Source: Macrophomina tecta (Eukaryota > Ascomycota > Dothideomycetes > Botryosphaeriales > Botryosphaeriaceae). From it: a DNA stretch of 64,000 bases. Position 1 is the stretch's first letter. Each line of letters begins with the position of its first letter. The notes below the pieces were generated by a model. That model was not told the DNA's origin. It did no database searches and was given only the letters and a program-made list of their open reading frames with translations. The stretch spans positions 3,410,001 to 3,474,000 of the forward strand of contig JAKSGN010000005.1 of NCBI GenBank assembly GCA_024180945.1. Direction: 5' to 3'. Shown one piece after another: positions 11,443 through 23,700 of this stretch. The position numbers and the translations under genes are program-made.

Positions 11443-13752
11443 TCACCGCGCTGCCACTTGAGTGCCTTGCTGCTCGGCCCGTTGTTCCTCCTGCGCCTGT
11501 GCCTGTGATGCCGCTTCCGCCACGGACCCGTCAACCCTGCTCTCCGCCGTCTCGGTTGTCGCCCGCTCGTCTTTGCCTGCCTCGTCGCTGCCCTCAGGCT
11601 CGAATAGCGCCTGCAGCTGCTTGCCGTCGTCGATCTTGTCGAATAAGCTTAGCCTATCCTTCGATGCAATGCGGAGCGCTCTCCACGTTTTGCTTGCTTT
11701 AGCCTGCTGCAACTTGTGCTTATCCTCGTCCGTCATGGCCATTTCCAGATCTAATTCGTCCCCTTGGATCCCCCTGTGCAGCGACTCGGGCGTGGGGATG
11801 GTGTACCTGCATCCGGTTAGTCACGCTGCATCGAGTAATCCCATCACCCGGATTGCGCACCTCGACGACTCCTTCAATCCCTGCAGCCCTCCACTCATCG
11901 CCGCATCAGATAGAAATGATAGGTTCAGAGACCCCGGCGGCGTCGCCTTGAGCCGCTTATTCGCGCATGCCCGCTGTGCTCCCTGTTTGGCCTCCTGGAA
12001 CTCACTGGGAGCAACTGGCGGTTTTGCGATTGGTGGGCAGCTCTCCATCTTCCAGCGAACCCAATTTTTGTCGCGTGAAAGGACCGTGTCCACCATCCGG
12101 TAATAGAATTTGCCGTCCGGGAGAAGCTGGAGATACGTTGTGATCGCTGTCCTGGTCCTTGACGCCCAGTCGGCCTGTTTCACGGGTCAGAGCGCTCGAT
12201 CCAATCCCTGACACGGGATGCGCAAAGTGAGATCTACTTACATCTGCAGCACTTAAAGTGTAGCTGTACTGAACGGCTCGGTTCGGGTTGCCCACTGTCG
12301 AAAGCCATTTCTGCGTCTTCTCCTTGGACTTCTCTGTCAATGATAGCAAAAAATCAAGGAGAACCAACGCCTGAACCAAGATGTGCCGCTGGAAGGCTAG
12401 ATCGCTCAGCTGGAAATTGGTGAGCGATTTCGCAAATTAGCAGTGGGGGTTAGCACGAACCTCAAGTTCGAACAGATCTCTACTCGTCAAGTATTTCGGA
12501 TTGTACGGGCTTGCGAACTCCTCTTCCCCCTCATCATGCTTCCTCTTCATGCCACGACCATCCTCGGCGCTAGCGTTCTCGTAATTTCCCTCGGCCCCGG
12601 CCTCAGCCTTGCCTTTGTCCTTCGACAAGTCTCTCTCGTCGCTCTTGTCCTTATTTTTTGCTGGGATGACCTTGGGGACATCCTTGAACTTCGTAATCGT
12701 GTGTTCAATCCCAACCCTGAACTCCGCCAAATATTCGTCCATGAATAGCTTTGGCGGGTTAGAGAAAGCTTGTTGTAAAGTCCAAAAGATTGGGTACAGT
12801 GTATCCGTGTCCAAGGCTTTGTTGTCTTTCTTAAGTTCAGCCTTGGCGTCTGCCTCCGCAGTCGTATCCTCTGCAGTAACTATTGGCACTTCTGTCTTGC
12901 CGTCAGCGCCGGCGTCTATTTCCATATCATCGGCCTTCTCTTCCTTGGAAGATGCTGGCTCCTCAAACACCGTGGCATTTTCGACATGGAACTCGCCGCG
13001 AGAATTGACTGAACTCTTGTCGCCAAGGGGAAATGTCTGGAACAGGAAAATAAAGACGCGTCCGCAGAAAACCGCGTCTTCAGCACGGGACAGCCGACGG
13101 AGAAGTTCGTTGCAGAAGCGTAACACGACTATTCGCTTGCTAGCACCAGAGTTCTGCAGAAAGTCGCCCTGAACAACGCCCGCATGTGAGACAGGTTTCA
13201 AGATGAGACTTTAAAAGTACTTACAGCCACTAAACGCTCCCTCCGAGATTCGAGGTAATCAAAGACTCTTCTACATCCATCGATGCTTTGGCTGTCGAGT
13301 AGCTCTTCGGCAAGATAGAAAATAAGCAGCCCATCGCATTGGTCTGGGAACTAGTTAGCGCCGCTTCTAAAATGGCAGTGGGCATCGTACTACGCTCGCT
13401 GCATGTCAAGACTATATCAAGGAGATTCCAAACTTGAACAAACGACGGATCATCGATGGTGGTCGTAGCCTTTAGCTAAGTCAGTTTCGCCAGTGGCAGC
13501 AAACAAACGTGTGAAGATGGTACGGACCACAAGGTGGTGGAGGAGGGTTTTTGCGGCAATTTCTGCAACGGTATTGTGAGATGCCTGACTTTGAATGCTC
13601 TCGCTCAATAGAATAGTTTCTCCGTCTAGAAGATCGGTTGCGGAAACCTGCGGCTCAATGGAGGCGGTTGTCTTGACCCTCCGAGCTTTCTCGAGGAGTT
13701 CCTGGAACCGCCGCGCCACGGAGTCGACAGAGTCTACGGCCGGGAATGCCAT
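11443..13752 (-). CDS. HPR1: THO complex subunit 1 (Hpr1/THOC1)
   Basis: Nuclear THO subunit linking transcription elongation to mRNP assembly and export and limiting R-loops. Seven exons are read: 13752-13528, 13469-13394, 13343-13225, 13168-12461, 12409-12242, 12174-11861 and 11806-11443, giving 657 residues; the six introns are 50-67 bases. Landmarks in order are DDPSFVQVWNLLD, CDGLLIFYLAEELLDSQ, VLRFCNELLRRLSRAED, VFCGRVFIFLFQTFPLGDKS (signature of the family core), an acidic/Lys-rich middle, FYYRMVDTVLSRDKNWVRWK, and a C-terminal KTWRALRIASKDRLSLFDKI helix. The first intron uses a non-standard donor GTCCGT; it is needed to join HHLV to ATTTIDDPSF. The ATG at 13752 is chosen because the open frame upstream (to 13797) has only a GTG. 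It is divergent from CSM3. Confidence 0.9.
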
Positions 13753-14227
13753 TATGCAGCCGGTAGACGAGCGCAGACTCAACAGCGTCCGATTCACAAT
13801 AGCAACTGCCTGGGACTACACCCAAGCGTTGCCAGGTGAGTGTGCGATGCAGTACCGTTCTTTGCCTCGCGCTAGAAGTGGCGGTGAGCGAACGGGCGAC
13901 TGTGAGCTGTAACGATACGTGATCCTTTTGCAGTGCAAGCGTAGAACGTGCGGTCGCCGTGTGTCCTGGCTGTATGCGATGTTTGCCGGGGTGTGAGGTT
14001 GTGATGTTGGTCGGCGCGGTATTCTTTGGTCCCGGCCACCGAAGCTTCGCGATCAGAGCAACGCTAGGGGCTCGTAAGCGAGAACGCGTCTTCCAGACGC
14101 GTCCCCTTCCAACGCGCCTGCTGCATCTTTAAAGAAGTCGCTTTTGAAGTTCGGCATCACTACTACAGTCTTGTAGCGCGCCTATGTCAAACGTGAAATC
14201 TACTTGAGACGAGCATACTACTTCAAC
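13753..14227. promoter_or_regulatory. Divergent HPR1/CSM3 promoter region
   Basis: A 475-base gap between the start codons of two head-to-head genes. It carries the paired ACGCGT boxes listed separately at 14084-14102, 126-144 bases from the CSM3 start, and no supported gene. Confidence 0.6.
14084..14102. promoter_or_regulatory. Paired MluI cell-cycle boxes (ACGCGT x2)
   Basis: ACGCGT occurs at 14084-14089 and again at 14097-14102, with a near-match AACGCGCC at about 14111. ACGCGT is the consensus of the MBF (Mbp1/Swi6) factor that drives G1/S genes in yeasts. The downstream gene, CSM3, acts at replication forks, so the sites make sense. Function is inference. Confidence 0.5.
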
Positions 14228-15255
14228 ATGTCTTCACCCGCAACACGACCGCAAGAGCTACCGGAAGAGAACGATGACCTTGACGACCTATTCAACTACG
14301 ACGCGTCGATGGATGACGTCTTCAAGGCCCTGGACACCAATCAAGCCAGCACAAATCGCAACGGTCTACTGAAAGACCAGCAGGCGTCAGCCCTGGGTAT
14401 TGACGAGGAGGTCACGGTCGCAAATAAGAGACAACCGATTGCGAAGCTCGACGAAGCACGGTGCGTTCCGAGCAAATCTCGCGTGAAGACGAGCTTCTGC
14501 TAACGAAACCGCAGGCTTCTCTCTCCAGCCGGAATCCCGAGATTGCGCAGGATCTCCAAGGAGAGGCTCAAGTTCAAGGGAAAAGGCCACGAGGTCAGTC
14601 AATATCTCCGGAATGGCAGAGTTCGCTAACCTTCCGACCCTAGTTCAAAGACGTGGGAAATCTCCTGAAAATGTACCAGCTGTGGCTCGATGACCTTTAC
14701 CCGAGGGCGAAATTTGGCGACGGACTGGCCATCATAGAGAAACTCGGGCACAAAAAACGCATGCAAATTATGCGGAAGGAGTGGATCAATGAAGGGAAAC
14801 CCAGGCCATCGGAGGATGTGGAGACGGATTTTCCAGAAGGAGGGCAGGATGCTCAAGACCCAACGGCGGGCACGACCCGCGCGGATGACGAGCATCAGGA
14901 GACAGAGCCGCGAAGTGACGGTGAACGACATCAGGCGATGGAAGCACAAACCAGCAACACGGATACGGCGCCAAGCCAGCGCGCTGGAGAACCTCACGAA
15001 GATGAGTTGGATGCCCTGCTTGCGGCAGACATGCCCTTCTCGTCGGGGGTGCACGCGGCACCGAGTCAGCAAGCCGATGAACCCGATGAAGACGAGCTGA
15101 ATGCTTTGCTTGCAGAAGAAATGAACGGAAACGAACCCTTGGGCAGATCAGGACCGGGACAAGCATCAAATTCTCGTAAATCGCCGCTGGAGAAAAACCA
15201 GGATGATGAGTTCGCAGATGAGATGGAGGCTATGGAGGGGCTGGAAGATTGGTAG
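14228..15255 (+). CDS. CSM3: Replication fork protection subunit Csm3/Swi3
   Basis: Partner of Tof1/Swi1 in the fork protection complex, which stabilises stalled replisomes and supports checkpoint signalling and cohesion in the nucleus. Exons 14228-14460, 14515-14593 and 14644-15255 give 307 residues; introns are 54 and 50 bases. The Swi3 domain covers about residues 78-150: RLLSPAGIPRLRRI, LKFKGKGHEF, DVGNLLKMYQLWLDDLYPRA, FGDGLAIIEKLGHKKRMQ, MRKEWINEG. The N-terminus has the family's acidic DDLDDLFNYD motif. The C-terminal half is acidic and disordered with two imperfect repeats (EDELDALLAADMP and EDELNALLAEEMN). The ATG at 14228 gives the expected short acidic start. It is divergent from HPR1 and followed in the same direction by SKI2. 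Confidence 0.92.
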
Positions 15256-15898
15256 CTACCGAGGCTGTTTCATCATCTGCATAGCGAGGCGTTAGGGGTC
15301 ATTTCGGATGTGGGATAACGGGATATCCTATCAAGAGATTGCGCGGCGACGAGAGAGGCGGTATAACTCCCGCCACTTTGGTACTTAGCGGAATGCACGG
15401 CAGTACGGTAGCTGAACTTTAATCTTCGAAAACGCGGGAAAGCCCTGTCCTGTGAAATTTTTATTTTAGGCGACGTGGTTGGTGTGTTCCTGACGATCGG
15501 GCAAAATTGGAGCGCTCTTCCCGCGTGGATGCTCCTAGCAAAGTCCTGGCGCAATTTTGGCGGCACCTAACGCCTCTGACGGTCCAGGCACCTATCTACT
15601 AGCGTTTTCCTGTTCGAAAGGATTTCAACGGACTCTGCCGTCCAAAGTAGCCAGCACGCTAGGATTGACCGAAAAGGAAGAGGCTGTTTGGCGTGCAGAA
15701 TATCATGTGCAGACGCTGCAGGCATTGAGTCGTGCTGCCCCTTATCGATATGGAGCACGAATCGGCTCAAGCGAGGCGAAACGCCAGCTGCGCATGCGTC
15801 ATGCCGCGGGCAGCTTCTGACTGACATCAATCGCAACGCGCCCAAAGCTGTCCCGCCCAGCACCGTCTCACCACCGCGTCACTGCCCCAATAAGCAAC
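15256..15898. other. Intergenic, CSM3 to SKI2
   Basis: About 640 bases holding the CSM3 3' flank and the SKI2 promoter/leader. The short frames here start without ATG or lack any recognisable domain. The last 60 bases are a CACC/CCGC-rich leader running into the SKI2 ATG. Confidence 0.5.
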
Positions 15899-18800
15899 AT
15901 GGAAGGCCTGGCCGAGGCCTTCCAACGCGTCAGCTTGGCTGCCGATGCTGTTGACACGAGCAGTCCCGATTGGATCGACTTGATACTAGACGAGCAGCGG
16001 CCGCACAAACGCACACGACGGACCAAGGAGAAGCTGAAGCAGGAGCTTGAGCAGGAATTCCTGGCACCTTCAACTTTGTTCAATACCCAATGGCTCAACA
16101 AATTGCAGCAGAGATGGGACACGCCGACCAATTACGCCGACCTATTCGAACTGGCACCTACGCAAACGCGCACCATTATCCGCTTCACTCGCGAGGGATT
16201 AGAGGGCCGCGTCACTGGCTATAAGGAGATCACCGTCCCCGCCAGCAGTGCTACCGCGAAGAACTCCACATCGCTGCTAAGAAAGCCCGCCAACAGGGCT
16301 GACTTTGTCCGAGGCGCTGCTGGCTTCTTCCCTTTCGCTCCCGGCGGTCTGGACGGTGTGGAGGCAGTCGCAGCCGCAGAAGATGATTTTCTACAAAGCC
16401 AAAAATTGGAAAAGGCGAAGAAGCAAAGCGGACTTGACCGCGTCATAAACTTTGGTGCGGAAGGTGGGCTTCTAGAAGTACCCCCTGGCTTCGCTCGTGG
16501 CTTGGACTTCAAGAAGAAGGTCGGCAGCGACCGGCAAAATGCAGAGGAGGTTGAGCAAGCTCTGAGTGAGGAACCAGCCCCGGTTGATACAGTAGAAGGC
16601 GAATCACCCGAACAGACCGGTGGCGGAGCGCTGTCCGTAGTTGAAGCGGACGACGACGGACAAGACAACGACGATGATATTGATTCTCTTCTACCGGTTG
16701 AGTTTCCGGCGCTGGCTCCACGTGGTAACCTTTCATTGGCGTCCACCAAGCGATCTGGCAAAGAATGGGCTCACATGGTCGACGTGAATCGGGATATCCC
16801 CAATTTTAGGGAACTCGTGCCTGACATGGCTCGGGAATGGCCCTTCGAGCTGGATACTTTCCAGAAAGAGGCGGTCTATCATCTCGAGAATGGTGATTCA
16901 GTCTTCGTTGCTGCTCATACTTCTGCTGGCAAGACAGTCGTAGCCGAATACGCCATCGCGCTGGCGGCCAAGCATATGACCAAAGCGATCTACACGTCTC
17001 CAATCAAAGCTCTCAGCAACCAGAAATTCAGAGACTTCAGGAACGAATTTGATGACGTTGGTATTCTTACTGGAGATGTCCAGATTCGTCCCGAGGCTAG
17101 CTGCCTCATCATGACGACCGAGATCCTCCGAAGCATGTTGTATCGCGGAGCTGACCTAATCCGAGACGTTGAATTTGTGATCTTTGACGAGGTTCACTAT
17201 GTCAACGACCTGGAACGTGGAGTAGTCTGGGAAGAAGTTATCATTATGCTGCCAGAGCACGTAACCCTCATCCTTCTTTCAGCAACTGTGCCAAACACGT
17301 ACGAGTTTGCTTCATGGGTTGGCCGTACCAAAAAGAAAAACATTTACGTCATTTCTACACCTAAACGCCCGGTTCCCCTGGAGCATTACCTTTGGTCTAA
17401 CAAAGCGATGCATAAAATTGTCAACGCTGACAAACAATTTATTGAGAAAGGCTGGAAAGATGCGAACGACGTTCTTTCCGGCAAGGACAAGATCAAGGCG
17501 TCCAAGCCGGAGGAGTCTAACTCTGCGCGAGGTGGAGGTAACCAGAGAGGTGGGCGTGGGGACCAGCGTGGTGGCAGGGGTGGCGCCCAACAGAGGGGAG
17601 GCGCTCAACAGCGAGGAAGAGGCGGTGTACCAGCTCAACGCGGTCGTGGAAACATCGCTCGTACGGGTCGTGGCGGCGGAAGGACGACAGCAGCTCAAGA
17701 CAGAAATATTTGGGTCCACCTCGTTCAACATTTGCGCAAGGAGAACTTACTGCCGGCCTGCATCTTCGTCTTCTCGAAGAAGCGATGCGAAGAGAATGCC
17801 GACGCTCTTGCAAATCTAGATTTTTGCACGGCTTCGGAGAAGAGCGCCATTCACATGATCATCGAGAAATCCATCGCCCGCCTGAAGCCGGAAGACCGAG
17901 TACTTCCCCAGATCAGGAGGCTTCGCGAACTTTTGAGCCGCGGAATCGCTGTCCATCATGGTGGCATGCTGCCGATTGTCAAAGAAGTTGTCGAGATACT
18001 ATTTGCGAAGACATTGGTCAAGATCCTTTTTGCAACGGAAACATTTGCCATGGGTCTTAACCTTCCCACTAGGACGGTGGTCTTCTCAGGCTACCGGAAG
18101 CATGATGGTCGTCAGTTCCGCGACCTCCTGCCAGGAGAGTACACGCAAATGGCCGGGCGGGCGGGACGTAGAGGACTCGATCCTGTGGGGTCTGTCATAA
18201 TTGTCACGCCAGGTGCTGAGGAAGCGCCTCCGGCGGCTCGTCTGCGACAGATGATCCTTGGTGATCCCACCAAGCTCCGCTCACAGTTTAGGCTCACGTA
18301 CAACATGATACTGAACCTTCTGAGAGTAGAAGCCTTGAAAATCGAGGAGATGATCAAACGAAGTTTCAGCGAAAACGCCACACAAGCTCTCCTGCCAGAA
18401 CATGAGAAGGCTGTGAAGCTGTCTGAGGCAGATCTTGAGAAAATCAAGCGGGAGCCATGTGAGATCTGCGACGTCGACGTCGACCTTTGCCACCAAGCTT
18501 GCATGAATTACCAGCGTTTAACCAATGAGCTTCATCTTGCACTCCTCGCCACCCCGGTTGGGAAACGCTTATTCGACGCCAGACGTTTGGTAGTGTACAA
18601 GAAGGTGGGAAGATCAAGCCTGTGCCGTAATGCGATAGCTAAATTTTGCTTCAGGACGGCATCCGTACCGCTGGTATGCTTCTGAGGGATGGAATCAGCA
18701 AAGGCCATGAGCCCACGGTGCAAGTTCTCGAAATCGGCACAAATACAAAGCGCCAGCCAAGCGACCTCTTGCCCTATCTATCAGGTTTTACAAGGTTCTA

Positions 18801-20022
18801 TGCGCCTTTGCCGCACAGCGCCTCTGACATGAAGCTGAAAGCGGCATCGGTCCCGCTCAGTGATGTTGAATGCATCACCGTAGCACACATCAAGGTTAAT
18901 CAGCCCTTTTACCGTTTTCCAACATTCATGAGATCTATGAATGACAGAAATGGTGATGTTAACATTAATCCCCAGATTGACCTAGCTGAAGTGCTGAAGG
19001 GTGATCCAGAAGCGCTCAAGATAGCTAGTGATCAGTTTCAGCCCCTCTGCGAATCCTGGACGTTCGAGAACTGGGGCGAGATCGACATCTCCAGGTTTGT
19101 TAAGGACATGAATTACAGAGGTCTCCTTGAGGAACGCCGTAAGCAGGGTGCCGTCGCCCAGGAACGGGAGTGTTTGCAATGCCCTAAGTTCCTTCAGCAC
19201 GTGAGTTTCCAACGATCACCACCTTTGCTGGTGCGGATTTTCCATGGCATTGGACTTGGCTGACCGACTTTTGTACTTGCAGTTCGCTATGGCGCACGAT
19301 GAGTGGCTTATCAAGGAGAACATTGCACAACTGCGTCAGCTTATGTCAGATCAGAACCTGCAGCTTCTTCCGGACTATGAACAGCGTATATCTGTGCTCA
19401 AAGATCTCGGCTTCATCGACGAGAAATCTCGTGTCGAATTGAAGGGAAAAGTAGCCTGCGAAGTAAGTCTGTTCGTGCTGGAACATGATTCAAGGCGGCT
19501 CGCTAACTTGTCCGCTTATAGATTCACTCTGCCGACGAACTTGTGCTGACAGAGCTGATCCTGGAGAATGTGCTTGCTGACTACGAGCCAGAAGAGATCG
19601 CGGCGCTACTCTCTGCATTCGTTTTTCAGGAAAAGACAGACGTGACACCGACACTGACGCCGCGGCTGGAGCAAGGTCAGGCTAAGATCGTTGAGATATC
19701 GGAGAAAGTCAACCATGTTCAGACGCTGCACCAGGTCATCCTTTCAGCTGACGACTCGAACGACTTCGTTAGCAGGCCACGATTTGGCATGGTGGAAGTG
19801 GTGTACGAGTGGGCGAGGGGAATGTCGTTCAACCGCATCACGGACCTGACAGACGTGATGGAAGGCACGATTGTGCGGGTCATTACCAGGCTCGACGAGA
19901 CGTGTCGAGAGGTCAAGAACGCAGCACGCATCATTGGCGACCCGACGCTGTACACCAAGATGCAAACCTGCCAGGAGCTGATCAAGCGCGACATCTGCAA
20001 TGCGGCGAGCTTGTACCTGTAG
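15899..20022 (+). CDS. SKI2: Ski2-type DExH RNA helicase (Ski complex)
   Basis: Helicase of the cytoplasmic Ski complex, which feeds mRNA into the exosome for 3'-5' decay. Exons 15899-18604, 18655-19200, 19283-19462 and 19522-20022 give 1,310 residues, the usual Ski2 size. Motifs in order are [11 protein letters not shown] (Q-like), AHTSAGKT near residue 340 (Walker A), [12 protein letters not shown] (Ia), DEVHYVND near 430 (DExH box), LLSATVPN (III), [34 protein letters not shown], and [12 protein letters not shown] (VI). The C-terminal DSHCT region ends [17 protein letters not shown]. Between the two RecA lobes, about residues 540-600, is a Gly/Arg/Gln-rich RGG stretch. The N-terminus ([36 protein letters not shown]) matches Ski2 rather than Mtr4. 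Plus-strand neighbours are CSM3 and NMD5. Confidence 0.95.
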
Positions 20023-20784
20023 GTGCGAGCTGGAATAGTAGCTAGCTAGTTGAGCAGAATTGAACTGTAGAAATCGAATGCGAAGCGGATGCCGGTCGGA
20101 CGGGCGGTTATTTGCATGAAAATGCACTCGAGCAGAGTCAGACGCGTTTCATTGAGCGCACAAGATGGCTTCAAGGGCATTGACGGCACGGTTAGGGAGC
20201 CAGCAGCGGTGCATGTCCTGCAGCGCTTGGGATGATCCTTTGACGACTGCCACGTGCGTTTGCGCGCAGGCACGCAGGCAAGTCAGGCGCATTCCTCGTG
20301 GGGTTGAGCACGCTGCTGCAGCGGGGCTTGCTGGAGCAGACATGGGCTCGGGGCTGCGCGACGAACGGTGCTCGGAGACAGGCGGTGATCGTGCGGCGAG
20401 TGGGCAGCGCCGGGGCCCAGGCTGACACGGCGATCGCGATACGCCACGATTGGTGGTGAAGGCAGAAGGTGGGCGAGAGGCAGAGGGGCCGTGCGCGGCT
20501 TGGCGGTCGACCCTGCCCAGTGTTGCTGACAGCCGGAGCAATTTTGTGCATGCCCCTCGGCCTCAACTGTCCACGTCAAAACGAGATTTCCTCGTCCCTT
20601 CTCCCGGTACACCCTCCACGCCGGGCTCGTACTCTGGGGCGCTTCCACCACGTCCACTTCCACCGTGCACCATCCGTCCGCGTGTGCCCAAGTGCCCGCC
20701 CGCCTGCCCTCGCAAAGGCAGAGCCGTCCTTGAGCCGACACCACCGCACGCCTCGAGTCCGGCAAGCCTTCTCCAGATCCCACC
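20023..20784. other. Intergenic, SKI2 to NMD5
   Basis: About 760 bases. It contains the SKI2 3' flank and the pyrimidine-rich NMD5 leader ahead of CCACCATGG at the NMD5 start. No gene, tRNA or repeat was recognised. Confidence 0.5.
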
Positions 20785-23700
20785 ATGGATGTAGCTGGCC
20801 TACGAAGTCGCATTGCCGCGACTCTCGAATCCAACGCCGACGCCCGTCGCCAGGCCGAAATCGACCTCAAATACGTGCGCCCGCCAACCTCCAGCCCTGC
20901 TGAGAAATTTTGATTGACTCTCCTGCAGGCAGAAGACCAGCCCGGCTTCCCCGATGCCCTGTTGAACATCCTCGAGGCCGAGCAGGAACCTGGCGTGCGC
21001 CTCTCCAGTACGTCATCTCCGCTTGGACCCATGTCCGCCCGCTAACCGCTCTTCCCCGCAGCCGTCGTCTACCTGAAGAACCGCATAACCAAGGGCTGGT
21101 CGCCCGCTGAGGACTATTCGCAGGCGAAGCCCATACCCGAAGACGAGAAGACAAACTTCCGCAAGCGCCTAGTCCCCGTGCTTGCTACCTCCGCCCCACC
21201 CATTCGCGCCCAGCTCATCCCCACTCTCCAAAAAATCCTCGCCTTTGACTTCCCCTCCAAATGGCCCGAGTTCCTCGAGATCACCCAGCAGCTCCTTAAC
21301 GCGAATGATGCAAACTCTGTTTTTGCCGGCATCCAATGTCTGCTTGCTATCTGCCGGATATATCGCTTCAAGGGCACTGAGGACAGGGCTGAGTTCGATG
21401 GAATCGTTCAGGTTACATTTCCTCAGCTGCTGAGCATCGGCACGAGGCTGGTTAATGAGACGAGCTTGGAGGGAGGCGAGATGCTGCGGACCATCCTCAA
21501 GGTCTACAAGCATGCCATTTACGTCAGTTTGCCCGCATACAGTGTGCACATGCTGAGGCTTGAGAAATGCTGACATTCGGGTAGTTCGAGCTTCCGGTCC
21601 CGCTCCGCGATCAGCAGAGCATGATTGGCTGGTGCTCCCTCTTCCTGAACGTGGTCGCTAAGGAACCGCCGCCGAGTGCTATGCCTGAGGATCTTGAGGA
21701 GCGCGAAACAAACCACTGGTGGAAGGCAAAGAAATGGGCGTATGCCAACCTGAACAGGTTATTTGTTAGGTGTGTTTTCCTTCTAGGGGTAGATGCATTT
21801 GTATACTCACCCAGCCCATACAGATACGGAAACCCGCAGACCCTCGGCAAGAGCAACGAAATCGACTATACGGCCGTTGCCAAGAACTTCCTCGAGAACT
21901 TTGCGCCGGAAATCCTCAAAGGCTACTTACAGCAAATCGAAAAGTGGGTGGCCAAGACTACGTGGCTAAGCAAGGCTTGCTTGTCCTATACTCTGGCTTT
22001 CTTGGACGAATGTGTGAGGCCCAAATCCATGTGGAATCACCTCAAGCCCCATATGGAGGGCCTGATTTCCCATCTTATCTTCCCTGTCCTTTGCCAATCG
22101 GACGAGGACATTGAGCTTTTCGAGACGGATCCTCAGGAGTATCTGCACAGGAAACTCAACTTTTATGAAGAGGTCTCCTCGCCGGATGTTGCAGCAACCA
22201 ACTTCCTTGTGACCCTCACCAAGGCCCGCAGGAAGCAAACCTTCACTGTTCTCAACTACATCAACAACATCGTTAGCCAGTACGAGTCTGCGCCGGATGA
22301 CCAGAAGAACCCGCGCCACAAGGAAGGTGCCTTGCGTATGATTGGCACTCTCGCTCCAGTTATCCTTGGGAAGAAAAGCCCCATTGCGGATCAGGTCGAA
22401 TACTTTTTCGTCCGCCACGTTTTTCCTGAATTCAGAAGCCCGCATGGTTTCCTCCGCGCCCGCGCCTGTGATACGCTGGAGAAATTCGAGCAACTCGACT
22501 TCAAGGACCAAAATAACCTCATCGTCATCTACCGCAACATCTTGGAATCTATGGCTGATCCCGCTCTTCCTGTGCGCGTAGAAGCTGCGCTTGCTCTTCA
22601 GCCGCTCATTCGTCATGATGTCATCCGCACTTCTATGCAACAGAATATTCCTCAGGTGATGCAGCAGCTCTTAAAGCTGGCCAACGAGGTCGATGTTGAC
22701 GCCCTTGCCAATGTCATGGAGGACTTTGTTGAAGTTTTTGCGGCCGAGCTTACTCCTTTCGCTGTTGCCTTGAGCGAGCAGCTTCGCGATACCTACCTGC
22801 GTATCGTGCGCGAGCTCCTGGAGCGGAACCAACAGAAGGATGATGATGATACCTATGGCGACTATCTGGATGACAAGAGCATCACTGCTCTCGGTGTTCT
22901 TCAGACCATTGGCACTCTTATTTTGACCCTGGAAAGCACGCCCGAGCTTCTGCTGCACCTCGAGACCATCCTTATGCCCGTCATTTCAATCACTCTTGAG
23001 AACAAGCTCTATGGTAATTATATCATGGCTTACCTGGTCACCATCCGATTACTTGGAACAGATGCTGACGCTGCAATCAGACTTGTATAACGAGGTCTTC
23101 GAGATTATCGATAGTTGCACATTTGCCGCGAAGAGCATCTCCCCTACGATGTGGCAGGCTTTTGAACTAATTCACAGGACATTCAAGGCTGGTGCTGAAC
23201 TCTACCTTGAGGGTATGTTACAAGATTTACTTGCCCACTCAGCTATACCATGTAAATACTTATACGCCAAAGATATGCTCCCGGCACTGGAGAATTTCGT
23301 CACGTACGGCTACGAAACGCTCGTCGTCCAGCGTACCTACCTCGAGGCCATTATCGACATGATCCGCACTATCTTCAAGGATGACAAGGTTGGCGGTGTC
23401 GACCGCATTTGCGGCTGCAAGCTCGCCGAGATTCTAATGTTGACGATGAGGGGCCACATCGACGAGTTCATTCCAGAGTTCATTCAACTGTCCATGAACG
23501 TTCTCCTGAATGACGAACCCAAGGTCAAGTCGTACCGCATTCACCTGATGGAGATGGTCATCAACTGCATCTACTATAACCCCCGCCTCTCTCTGCATGT
23601 CCTTGAGAGCAACGGCTGGACCAACAAATTCTTCAGCCTTTGGTTCTCTAACATCGATAGCTTCACTCGCGTCCACGACAAAAAACTTTCTATTGCCGCT

